Assembly: GCA_035771165.1 (NCBI GenBank)
Contig: JAWNZC010000470.1
Location: 611,001-675,000, forward strand
From: Paragorgia papillata
Lineage: Eukaryota > Cnidaria > Anthozoa > Scleralcyonacea > Coralliidae
Length of the DNA stretch: 64,000 bases
Direction of reading: 5' to 3'
Numbering within the stretch: the first letter of the stretch is position 1; each line of letters opens with the position of its first letter. Shown here piece after piece: positions 24,223-35,300 of this stretch. A program made the position numbers and the translations under genes. Under the pieces are notes generated by a model. The model was not told the DNA's origin, did not search any database, and saw nothing but the letters and a program-made list of their open reading frames with translations.

Positions 24223-24624
24223 CTAACTATCGAATTCTTGAAGAACTTTGTCCAATAGATTTATGTACCTAACAGCTAGTCGTAGAATCTGACACTTTGA
24301 AAGCTTTTTATCTGGTGGATACGTAGGTAAGATGTCTCGTAGTTTTCCAAAAGCAACGTTCACATTATCCTGTCGAACACGTTCTCTTCTTTTCGTTGTC
24401 TTACTACAATCTTTGTTTGGAATGCTAGTTAATTTTTCCAGCTGTTGTGAATCCTCTCTTTCTTCAGCCATATTTTCCTCCGGTTTGGTTGAAAACTGGT
24501 TGGTTGAGTTAAGATGATCACAACCTGTATTCTGGCGGCAATTGGTTTGTGACAAAGGTTGTAAATTATTATGATAAAGACTCCAATCTGTTAAGGCATC
24601 GACACCATAAGCCGCAACGCTCAT
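24223..24624 (-). CDS. TAL/NSCL-like bHLH transcription factor
   Basis: A 133-residue single-exon protein, with ATG at 24624 on the minus strand. The bHLH domain occupies residues 76-130 at the very C-terminus: [20 protein letters not shown], then [19 protein letters not shown], then [12 protein letters not shown]. The [19 protein letters not shown] segment places it in the TAL/NSCL group. The basic region keeps RER, but the Asn normally two residues before the RE pair is a basic residue here. The N-terminal 75 residues are Gln/Asn/Glu-rich and unrecognised. Compared with the gene at 3572 it is shorter and lacks a tail after the domain. The two are probably diverged paralogues. TAL versus NSCL orthology is unresolved. 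Confidence 0.85.
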   Translation of the reverse strand: MSVAAYGVDALTDWSLYHNNLQPLSQTNCRQNTGCDHLNSTNQFSTKPEENMAEEREDSQQLEKLTSIPNKDCSKTTKRRERVRQDNVNVAFGKLRDILPTYPPDKKLSKCQILRLAVRYINLLDKVLQEFDS

Positions 24625-24850
24625 TTCCTTTCACTTCGTTACTTCCTTCTCGTCAGTTTGAAAAGTTCGGCTCCACAGAACTAGACAAAAGTTGGTGGAG
24701 TTGAAAAGTTGAAGAAGAATCGATAACTCCTACACCAGCCTAAGACGAAGTTTGATTAAGATGACTCCGGAACAAGCTAAGCTGCTCCAAATCCAATAAT
24801 ATGATCACTATCAAGTGGCCTTACTTTTAAAGACTATCAATCCTGTACTG
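24625..24850 (-). promoter_or_regulatory. Putative promoter of bHLH gene 2
   Basis: On the minus strand CTTTAAAAG (24824-24832) lies about 200 bp before the ATG. It is flanked by TTGATAGT on both sides (GATA-type motifs) and an E-box-like CACTTG. The same CTTTAAAAG box precedes the bHLH gene at 3572. No functional proof. Confidence 0.35.
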
Positions 24851-24859
24851 ATACAGATC

Positions 24860-25838
24860 TAATGGATTATTGCATCGACGCCGCTTATCAAGAAAATCTT
24901 TCAACCTGCTCATCAGTTTATCGTCATTCATGTTTCTTTTGGCTTTTAAGTAATGGGTGGTCTGGCAAATTACAGGAGCCAAACCCCTCTAGTTCACACT
25001 TTATATTAAAACTGCTTACCAGAAGGATTTTTAAGAGAGCTATAGTATATATATAGTGTTTCTGTAAAGCCAACGTCATGGGCATCTGCACGAAGATTTA
25101 TTATACTTGCAGTTGTATATTGTGCCGCATCCCCAGGGCATGGTACATATTGTACATTCTACAGAAGCGACGTCAATTCATGAAGTGTACTACAGTGGAG
25201 AAAACAAGTGCCATAATTGTCGAGAGACGTCGTGTTGAGCTATAACAAGTGCAAATGTCTAACAGTTTGCGGAATAAACTAATCAACCAGACTCAGTCAG
25301 TCTAAAAGGCGGTGCCGTGCCAGGGGTTCCATACCAACAAATGAGTAACGAACGAACGAACAAACTCACACGAAAAATATAAAGCGATGCTAACTCGTGA
25401 CGGCAATATACGACATGAAAAATAGCCACAATAATTTCCAGCCCATGCAAATCAGCGCCAGCGGTTCCTCTTTATTACGTCTGAACTACGAATATAATGA
25501 GAATACTTAATGGAAGTATATTTTCATTGCAGATATTTAATTTACAAAGTCAACAAGGTCTTTATAGCAGTTTAACACTTTTGTTTTAAAAAATATGCTC
25601 AAATTCAGTACCTACATGTAAAATCTTCAAAACATTTAACCAAATGAACCAAGTTTGATGTACTGTTTAATAAACGAGCAGGGGAAACAGGAGTGTTTTA
25701 TCATATATAAAGACACGAGGCGAAGCCGAGTGTTTTTGTATCTGATAAAACACGAACTTCGAGTTTACTGAACGGCTTCAAAAACGAACCACTTGGTAAG
25801 TTCATTGGCGTAGTAAGTTTGAAAATAACCTTGTCTAA
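24860..25838. other. Intergenic DNA, no gene seen
   Basis: It includes the palindrome-like segment 25685-25765 (GTGTTTTATCATATATAAAG versus TATCTGATAAAACACG). Nothing coding is supported. Confidence 0.3.
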
Positions 25839-26228
25839 GACCCCGTTTACACGATGCCGGTACAATTTCAAAACGGAACAAAATCATGCCGTTTAGGCCT
25901 TGCGTTTACACGATACCGGCACAAAAATGACATGAAAACGGCACAAAATGAAGACGGGTTCCTTGACGGCATGAAATGAAAACGCAACACTAAAACGCCC
26001 GTGCCGTAACAGTTTGATGACGGTAATCACGATATATACGACCACAGTATTCGGGTCAGCATTATTCACAAAGTCTTCTCAATTCTCATTGGAAGAGAAT
26101 AGTCACATGCTAATCCGTCATTATATTATACCGGCACCGTGTAAACGCAAGACTTTTTGGCCTGTATTTACACACCGGCATGATTTTGTTCCGTTTTCAA
26201 ATTGTACCGGCATCGTATAAACGGGGTC
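25839..26228. mobile_element. PIF/Harbinger-type MITE with TAA target duplication
   Basis: GACCCCGTTTACACGATGCC at the left mirrors GGCATCGTATAAACGGGGTC at the right, with about 55 bp of inverted similarity. TAA flanks both ends (25836-25838 and 26229-26231), the Harbinger-type 3-bp duplication. Confidence 0.88.
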
Positions 26229-26389
26229 TAAGCCGAGAAAATCAAAGCTAAAGTTTATGTAAATCAGGAGGTATCTTTATCACATATAAAGAGACGATAC
26301 GGTCATGATTTTCTTTTGAAAAAATGAACACAAAATTGCTTCACATAACGAGTTCTTTCAGATAGGCCTAATTTGCAAAGACATGTTGC

Positions 26390-26665
26390 AGGGCCGTAGG
26401 AAGATGTTTCAGGTTGGCGGGGCTTGTCGAGCGCCAAAGGCGCGAGAACCCTCTAAGGGGTCCAGGGGCATGGCCCCCGGAAATTTTTTGATTTTCTCAC
26501 TCTCTGAAATGCGATTTCCTGCATTTTGAGGTCGGATATTCCTCTGCGCCATACGGCTGTGCTAACTGGCAGCAGAAAACTCGTGCTTTGACGTCGAATT
26601 CTTAGGGAGGCTCAGCCCCCTACTTCCGGCGAATGGGGGGCCCCTGCTTCCTACGGCCATGGGGT
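26390..26665. mobile_element. hAT-like MITE, CAGGGCCGTAGGAAG ends
   Basis: CAGGGCCGTAGGAAG and CTTCCTACGGCCATG are inverted termini, related to the MITEs at 12576 and 56309. No clear target duplication. Confidence 0.65.
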
Positions 26666-26669
26666 CCGC

Positions 26670-27785
26670 AGTTGTTCGAACGATATAGATTAGTGATTAG
26701 GGAATAATTATGAAACAAAACTCAAAGCATGTGCTAGAGAAGAAAGATGTCATGTTAAAGAAAAGGATTTAGTACATGATTAAATAAACTACGACTATTA
26801 TTATTATATGACTTGAGTGTGAACTGAAACAGTAAGACTAAAAATTCGTGCAACAGCAAATTAACTGCGGTATTATACGATTGCATGGAATCATGGGAGC
26901 GACCAGCGTATGTATGAACCATCTATGGCATGAACAAGCAATCGAAAATCTTCGTACCAAGGCTGCCTCCCACAGTATATAGTTCTGAGCACCGTTCAAC
27001 TAAATTAATTATGCTTTCGGTGGAAAAACAACAAAAAAACAAACAAACAAACAAACAAACAAACAACTGGTAGACATATGCAACAAAATTAATTGTGTGT
27101 ATTAACTTAACTAAACTAATTTTATTTATACTGGCTAACCCTATATCAGTCGTATCTAAACTGTTCTCCCTAAAGGTTCAGTAAGGACCACTCCTTATTG
27201 GTCCATGGTTACTACAGGAGGAAACCAGAGTTTTCCTGAAAGAAACCTGTGGTGTTTGGTAGAGTCAAACTGGAAGCACTTGCGCTGACACTCATTCCAA
27301 AACCCATGCATGCCAAGCTTTAAATCTTGGATATTGTATACAGTTGTATTCAAAAGAAAGTTGGAAATCTGTTATGCCTTGTCGTCTTTCTTTGCAGTCA
27401 ATGCATGTACCGCTAGTGTTTGTTGCTTAACCTAGCTACCGTGTCCGACTGTCAGCTTGTGACTGTTTCAGACAGTGAAACTGAGATTGTAGACCATGCA
27501 GCTGCACCACAATAACAAGTTATCGTAGATCATAATAATCTTAACCTATTGCTGCCTATATAGGATGTCTGAAGGTTCTTCCTTTGACGAGTAAAATCAT
27601 CTGGTGTTAGACAGAGTAAAAAAATCTATTCGTTTTTGGCCAGTTCAGGCAGGAATGGGTTAATGACTGTATTAGGTCAAGTCTTGGAGCACTGTAGACA
27701 GTTACCACAATCACAAGTATACCAGTGCAGTACACACCAGCTACCATAACAATCACTATAGTATAAGACATAATTATTATGGTGA
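26670..27785. other. Intergenic, simple sequence (CAAA)n at 27040-27065
   Basis: The CAAA run is the only distinct feature. A decayed relative of the TTAACTC-family MITE may end near 27660 (GGCAGGAATGGGTTAATGAC). No gene. Confidence 0.4.
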
Positions 27786-27789
27786 ACTT

Positions 27790-28072
27790 GATACCGTTAA
27801 CCGAGGGGGCTTATAACCGGGGGACTTATAAGTGGTATAGAAAAAACGTTTCAAAACGCAACAGACAAACTATGTTGGCACTTTATGGCTCAACGTTTTG
27901 CTTAATATTGCAAGTGCAAAAACAGTAATTATTTTTACTATAAAAGGTGCTAATGGAAGGTGGGCTTATATCCGGGAGGGCTTATAACTGGAAGGTATTT
28001 TCTGTTACCAAACAAATGGGCCTATAACCGGGGGCTTTATAACCGGGGGACTTATAAGCGGGATTCTACGGT
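27790..28072. mobile_element. MITE with repeated GGGGGCTTATAACCGG motifs
   Basis: The motif (G)GGGCTTATAACCGGGGG occurs about five times. The left end TACCGTTAACCGAGGGGGCT mirrors the right end (AGCGGGATTCTACGGTA). Non-coding. Confidence 0.6.
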
Positions 28073-28108
28073 ATGTCAAGAGAAATGCACCAGCAGCACA
28101 CTGAATAC

Positions 28109-28295
28109 TATAGACCACTTTCATAATGGCCGCCGCTTTAAATATTCTTTTATGTGCATCTAAATTAGCCTTTCTAGCCTCGTTATGAAGCAAAGATTCT
28201 TTTGAATGGCAGGCACGCAAACGGGGCCAGAAAGGCTTATTAAGATGCACACAAAAGAATATTTAAATTGGTCGTCATTATAAAAGAGGTCTATA
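28109..28295. mobile_element. TA-flanked MITE, TATAGACC termini
   Basis: TATAGACCACTTTCATAATG and its near complement at 28275-28295 enclose inverted AATATTCTTTTATGTGCATC blocks. A related, more decayed copy is near 51825-51995 (CAAAAATGGCCGCCG, ATTCTTATATGTGCAT). Confidence 0.75.
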
Positions 28296-28787
28296 TAATT
28301 ACTAATATAATTAATTATAATGATGACAGATATGTAAAGACAAGTAGTATACACGCGGCTTCTACAATCATAATAATCTCAATGACTTTAAGACATGTTG
28401 AGTTTTAGATAAACTAGTAGTACATATTCTTTGAATGTTTGCGTGCATGGTAACAAATTGAGTCAACTAGTATTACCACAAATTCTCGTTTGTATTACGA
28501 GTAGCACATAGCTATCACAATCACTGTTATAAATTATAATCTCAATGACTTTAAAATATGTTGAGTTTTAGATAAACGAGGAGCATATATTCTTTGAATG
28601 TTTGCATGGTGACAAATTGAGTCAACAGGCTGAAAGCTAAGCAATAAATAAACTTGGTGTTATCAGGTATCACAATCACAACTATAAATTATAAAGAATA
28701 CATTAAATCATTATATGACGAAACTCGTGAAGAACTACACAGCCACCATCCAAAACGATCATTACATAGATCATATGAATACATGCA

Positions 28788-29115
28788 CAGGGACGAAGCC
28801 GCGGCTCCCCCCCCCCCCTTTTTGATATAAAACGACAGACATGTAACTACAAAACTGATGCAATATCAATTGTGTCCGGAAATAAACTGTAAACAGTGTA
28901 TTCAATCTACTGAGTGTATGCATTTTGAGTATCTATGCGACGTTTGCGTGTTCTGAGTATTTTATATGACGTTTTTTAACCTTTAGAGTCTGCAAAATCT
29001 TCCTCCAAAAGCCAGGAAATGGCATTTCAGCGACTCTCGATTTCAAAATTTCCCGGGGGAGCAAATGTATTTTGATTTCGGCTCCCCCCCTTTCAAAATC
29101 CTGGCTACGTCCCTG
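28788..29115. mobile_element. hAT-type MITE with perfect 8-bp TSD
   Basis: CAGGGACGAAGCC and GGCTACGTCCCTG are the inverted ends. TACATGCA occurs directly at both edges (28780-28787 and 29116-29123). Confidence 0.9.
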
Positions 29116-29689
29116 TACATGCATAATATGCCGAGAGTCATAGAGGCTAGGATAATCCCAAGTTAGATCATACTGCATGTATTCATCATAATAATCTTAA
29201 TGAATTTACATGTCGAGACTCGTTGGCCACAAGGACATATGTCACATACATTAAGAACCACTATACGGTATTAACCTAGCTTCATTTTTCTACATCAATA
29301 CCGGTATCCTTAATCGTGTATATTTTTTTATAAGAGCATTTCACTGCGATGCTGATCACATGGTTACATCTTCGGTACCCATCTGAGATGCAAAAATGTC
29401 TAAAAGTTGTAAAACATGCGCAGTAGATATTCCGGTTCCGGTGACATATTGCTACGACATATACACGATCCTATACATTTTGTCGTCTCGTATCACTCTG
29501 TCCCAACATTTAATCTTTCCGATTTTAGTTCCAATCTTCATAAATTAATTTTTGACAAAAAATACAATAAATTGTAGGATGTATCTTTATCAAGATATGC
29601 GTCTATACTTCATTCGCGATGAAGATTAGAGACGTACGGTTTAAATGAATATCTTTATCGAATTAACGTTGTACTTTCCCCATTGTGCA

Positions 29690-30126
29690 GATGTGGTTTT
29701 GCCTCTGAATTGGCCAAACATTTTCTGTTATTTTACCCGATTTATGCTGCTCTGCGTGACTCGCTCTTTGCCTCAGCTGCTGCCCTTTTAGGTTGTAACT
29801 GGGTTGAAGTGACTGATTCTGAAAAATGTCATATTTTGCTGTTTGGTCCTCCAAACAACTCTGTGAACTTTCAAACTAAAATTCAGCTTTCTATAAGTGT
29901 TCAAAACTTTATTATTGATAGTGGTAGATTTAATTCTTCAACCTAGTTTATTTTTTATTTTTTTTATAACTTCAATTATACCATTGTAACTTATTATTTT
30001 ATTTATTTATTTAGTGTGTTTCAAATTGTGTGCTTTCTACCTATTCTGTAATTTTTTTGCGTGAGCCCCCTGGAAGAGCTGCTATACCGCAGCTCTTGGG
30101 GCAAATGTTAATAAAATATGTTCATA
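29690..30126 (+). pseudogene. 3' end of a non-LTR retrotransposon
   Basis: The translation RCGFASELAKHFLLFYPIY followed by LRDSLF matches the C-terminal zinc-finger-like block (CxCG...E...HxLLxCPxYxxxR) of many non-LTR polyproteins. The second Cys is replaced by Phe here. The frame stops at 29946. A 3' UTR follows to a TAATAAAATATG tail near 30120. The RT domain is absent. Confidence 0.65.
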
Positions 30127-32213
30127 TAACAAAAGACAACCATCTATAGATCTCTACTACATCGACATTCACCATCTCTCACCCAATACATTACCATGCC
30201 ATCACAAATACACTTCATACATTCATGCACCATCTCTCTCACCCAATACCAAAAATACTATCACCTATACACTTCAGTTTTGATGCGAAAACAACATTTG
30301 AACCAACAGACTAGACAGGAAGTTTAATACTCATTATCCGACATAATCCTTTTGTAGATTTGAACTAGATAAGATGCGTTTTTCATTTATATTCCAACTA
30401 ATGTATTAACAATTTTATCAGCACGCGTTGATCCGACACTAAGACGAGCAATTAAAATAGCTAAAAGCTAAATACTTTTAACATCTGTCGTTTAAATTAG
30501 GAATGTTTCATGTATCTCTCAATACAAACAAAAAGAGGAAACGGTTACTGCCTTTGGCAAGTCATAAAAGCTGTTTTATTATTTACACCAACAGGCTTTT
30601 CCACACCGGATTTCCTTTATACGTTAAAAAAATTTGTTTCATTTTTCAAGGTCATGCTAAAACAGTATACGTAAAATAGTTCTGCATGTGTTTAATATAA
30701 ATTTACGTTTAATACAAGACGCCAGATGTGTTGCCATACCACCTTATGATCTCAAACGTCGTCTGTATACAAATATATACGACATGTCATAAGAAGAAAA
30801 TGTTCCACATGCATATATGTATAGACTCTCTCATCCTTCTTTTCAATAGTAAATAAAGTTCTTTTCAAGACTTTGTACATTACTTGTTTATTCTTGTAAT
30901 ACAACTAGCTCGAAAAGCAATGTCGGCATCATATATATCTTAAGTAAGATAGTGAGATCACTGAGTAATCCATTATTGAACTCATTGAACATGAGATTGT
31001 AGTTGATCAAAAAGTTAAATAAAATCTCAGATTTACAAAATTGTTCTGAATAAAGAACAAAAACTCGCATGCAATATACAAATTACTTTTTACCGCAGAT
31101 ATCGATATCGATCTGAGTAATTAGTGAATAATGCTTGCTGTAATAACTGTGCTCTCACGCCTTGCATTCGCGGCTTTTTAAAACAAAAACAAATGGTTTT
31201 CAGCAATTTCATCCCAAACGTAATTTCACACTCAGTTGACGTTGTGCTCCACTGACAACGCAGTCGAAACATCTAAGAATACGAAACGAGTTAATACGGT
31301 TAGTGTACGTCCTAACGGTGTAGTCATAAGTTATTAACTAACTCGTTGTAGTCTGTGTGAAATAATATATATTCATGCACTGGACGATTTTGGCTTGAAT
31401 TGGAAAAACAACAAATCAGGAAAAGAAGCATTTAGCTGAACAGTACTGTAATTGGCGTAAGCTGTAGTGGTATCCCTGCCAGATTTGTATTTTGTATGTT
31501 TATTTACTAATTGGCGAAATATAATAAATAAAAAATAAATAAACAAGGCGGCTATCATGCTTGAATAATAATGTTGAACCAACTGTGTTGCTCATTATTG
31601 TTCCAACAACGTTGTTGATTGTCCAGCATGATGACCCAGTAGTATAGCACTATAGCTGTTCATGGCTGTTGGAACAGGGGAGAACAACACTGATAGAACA
31701 GCACTGTTCAGGCTGTTATTATAACATAGCTGTTCATCATGCCGTAAGAACTTGCCGTAGTATCATGCATGCATGAACAACACTGTTGGATCAACAGGGT
31801 TGTTCAATGTTGTTTCAACAAGCATGAACCGCAGCGCTGTTGACGACACTGTATTAACTGTAATAAACCACTACATTGCAAAACTAGTAGCAACTCCGAT
31901 CTTACAGCAGAAGACAAGTACAACATGAAATGCTTTCTCAGATAGTCAGCGGACAAGTTCACTCTAGCATAATGATTCGTGGTTTATTTATACGACACGT
32001 GCAACACCACAGAAACGCGGGCTCACAACAGATTGAGCCTAAGACACGTGGCATGATAAGTTTATCGTATCTGAGTCGTAAATGTTCCCATATAAAAATA
32101 CATTATACTACGATATGGGTATCGGGCGATAATGCTATCGATTGTTACGATTATGTGAGAAACAAGCTAACCTTCTCTTCTTGCACAACGCAAGTTCCAA
32201 GAAAGATTGCTTA
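30127..32213. other. Intergenic and 3' flank of CWC27
   Basis: 30130-30270 has loosely repeated CACCATCTCTCACCCAATAC motifs. 31560-31860 is full of short inverted TGTTGGAAC/GTTGTTCA-type motifs. The CWC27 3' UTR must run leftward from 32213; a minus-strand AATAAA occurs at about 31983-31988. No other gene is supported. Confidence 0.35.
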
Positions 32214-32370
32214 CTATCTTTTCTTTTCCTTCTGACGTCTTTTGCTTTCTTCTCTTCTTCTTTTATTGATGGGATTACGAGGATCAAATATTTCATAAGT
32301 GTCTTCGTCACGAATATTAGCGTCTTTTACTTTATGTTCTTGCTCTTCGAACACAAGTTTGTGATGCAGC
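32214..32370 (-). CDS. CWC27: CWC27 exon 14 (terminal)
   Basis: 157 nt ending in TAG at 32214-32216. The split Trp codon TG|G is followed by LHHKLVFEEQEHKVKDANI and the highly conserved DPRNPINKRRREES. Acceptor ATTTCAG. Confidence 0.95.
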
Positions 32371-35300
32371 CTGAAATCAGGGCAATAAAATAGAATTAAT
32401 TCAAACAAATTAGCGGTTCATTTGAATTAAAAATAAGTCGCATTTTACGCACGCAGCATGCGATTGTTCAATCGTACTTACATGTATAAGGGGAGTAAAG
32501 TAGAGTGGAGAAACGTATAGTACAGTAGAATAGGAAAGGGTGTGATTGGGTTAGGTAGGCAGGGTAGGGAAAGGTAGGGCAGGGTGAGGCAGAGTAGGGC
32601 AAAGTAGGGTAGGGAAAAGTAGGGAAAGGGAAGGAAAGGGTAGGATAGGATGAGGGTACGATAGGAAAGGGTGTGATTGGGTTAGATAGAATAGGGTAAG
32701 GTACGAAAGAGTAGAGCAGGGGGGGGGCAGAGTAGAGCAAAGTAGGGTAGGGAAAGGTATGGGAAGTGAACGGAAGGAAAGGGTAAGGTTGAGTAGGGAA
32801 GGGTGACGGTAGGGTAGGATATTTGAATTTAATGAATTTGCCACAAATTACATAACAAAAGAGTTAATAATAATAATAAATATAAAATAATTATGAAACA
32901 GAACTTGCGTCCCAATTGAGATCAAACCCCTAGGATAGGGTACGGTAGAGGAAGGGAAGGGAAGGTACGGTAGAGGAGAGGAAAGTAAGGTACGGTAGAG
33001 GAGAGGAAAGTAAGGTACGGTAGAGGAGAGGAAAGTAAGGTACGGTAGAGGAATGAAGTGGAGTTGAGTAGATAGCAGTATATATGATAACTACTAGACT
33101 AGTCTTAACACTTTGAAGCCTGACGACGAGTCTTTCTAACGCCAGACGATTTTATTCGGGAGACCAGGGAGAGGTCCAGGCCTCAAAGCGTTAAGTCGCT
33201 CTGAATTAAACACACGCGTATATTATGAGACTGGCTGACGTCCCCGTTAGTACTCGGGCACAGAAATCCATATTATAACAACATTTAAAAAACGTATAAC
33301 AAGAAATATCAAAGCAGCTGCTAATACCTCCATATTAATGTTTTCTATTACTTAGATATCTCCAGGTATAATTATTGCATTTTATTCTTGAGCTTCAACC
33401 TCGTTCCCAGGGCCTTTTTGAAATTAGGAGGGCGGGAAAAAAGCCCTGGCATCGACTGGTGCATTTTCATTGGTTGATGGCTTTTCGTAAACATTCTTCT
33501 GGAAACGTAATTATGCATAGTTTTGTGCCAGTTATAATCAAATAGCTTCAACGGGACCAATGAGATCGCCCATTACAATGAACTTCTCCCACGGGGTTCT
33601 CCCACGGGGTTCCCTTATGGTTTACTTTTACTTTTATTTTACATTTTACAAAACATTACTCCAAATGATTTTGCATACTAAATTAAATTGCTAATTTATT
33701 CACCCAGTATTTCTGGGTGCTGTGACCAGCCAATGCCAGGGCCTTTTCCCGCCCTCCCAATTTCAAAAAGACCCCGGGAACGAGGTTGGCTGAGCTTCCC
33801 TTATGTCATGTACGACATATACCTTAAAAAAAGTCCCAGGGAAAAACGAGACGAAGAATATAGATACACTCACCATGACGTATCACTGACGTCATCATTA
33901 TCATCATCATCATCATCGTCATTCAATTGAATATCATGAGATGTATCGTCATCTGTTCCCTCGAGCTTAGATTGGAAAGCTGACAAAAGCGTCATCGTCT
34001 ACAAAGTACACAATAATAAAACACAATGAATAACTTAAAATATCTCTGCAAATAAAGTGAGTGGCACAATTCTGTAAGACAGTAAATAAAACTATGTTAT
34101 TCGCGGCAAAACTCAGCAAGTGTTTCGTTATATATCAAAGCTTTTCAAATTCCAAAACACTAGAACTCAAAGCACTTGAGTTCCCTATAATTTTAATTAA
34201 AGACTCAGTCATAAATTGCTCCAGTATTAAATCTTTTGACCATGAGGTTTGAGTACTGCCGAAATTATTCAAACGTAGTTTTCTAACGTTTCGAGCGAAG
34301 GCCCTTCGTCAGAGAGAAACGTGAAAGATGGAGTTATAAGATCTGTAAAGTATTTCTCCTTTGAAAAATATAATATTTCGTACTGAACAAGTTCTCGTTT
34401 CCAGGTGACTCCAAGAATTTCAATGATTGATCTTTCAACTTATGTAATAATCATTGTGTATTCACGTGAACAAACGCGTGATGGTGATAGCGCCAAAGGG
34501 CAACATTGCAGCCGTTTCCATGCACAGAAAGAAACAGTGAAACCCTCAGTTTGTCAACACCACCTGACCAAAAGTTGAGAAGCAAATGTCTATGGTATAT
34601 ATAATAATTATATGATAAGTTGTACGTATACATGTAGTGCATGTGGTACGTTTGCGAGCTTGGTGTAATGTAACAGACGTTTGGTGGACGTTCGTCAAGC
34701 TCAATTACTCAGAAAAATGTCTGAGCCCCAAACAGGGTTTGAACCTGCAACCTTCTCAGAAATCGTTTCTGAGTAATTGAGCTTGACGAACGTCCATCAA
34801 ACGTCTGTTACAACAATTACAGTCGTTGGCACCTAAGCGTGTACACCGCCCGTCAAAACATAAAGCCAAAGTTGACCGTTTTGAAATCAACACCGTGGGA
34901 TTAGCGAGACGTGATTGGCTAAGGGCACATTCATGTGACAATAATGCATTGGTTCAATGAAAACCTAATACGTTTCCAAGAAAAACATTTAACTTTGACG
35001 TTGACATAAAACATGTTTTGACGGGCGGTGTACACGTTTAAGTGCCAACGACTGTATATTGGAAAATTAAACTTATGACCTTATGAGCTTTAGCACTTTC
35101 ATATTGCGGAGACCACTGACCACCTTGGGCAGATGTAAGCAAGAATTTATCCCGCGTGAAGAATTATTACTAATAATTGTCATATGTCCATGGTGCTCCC
35201 AGTTTGCTTGTTTTTCCCTACGTCCACAATTACACAGAGGGCTTCATTTCAGCAAACATTTATTTATCCCTGAATAAATATTGAACAAACAAACAAATAA

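Noticed and set aside
28933..29178. 81-residue minus-strand frame beginning MQYDLTWDY
   Set aside because: It lies across a hAT-type MITE with a perfect TACATGCA duplication, so it is transposon body rather than a gene.
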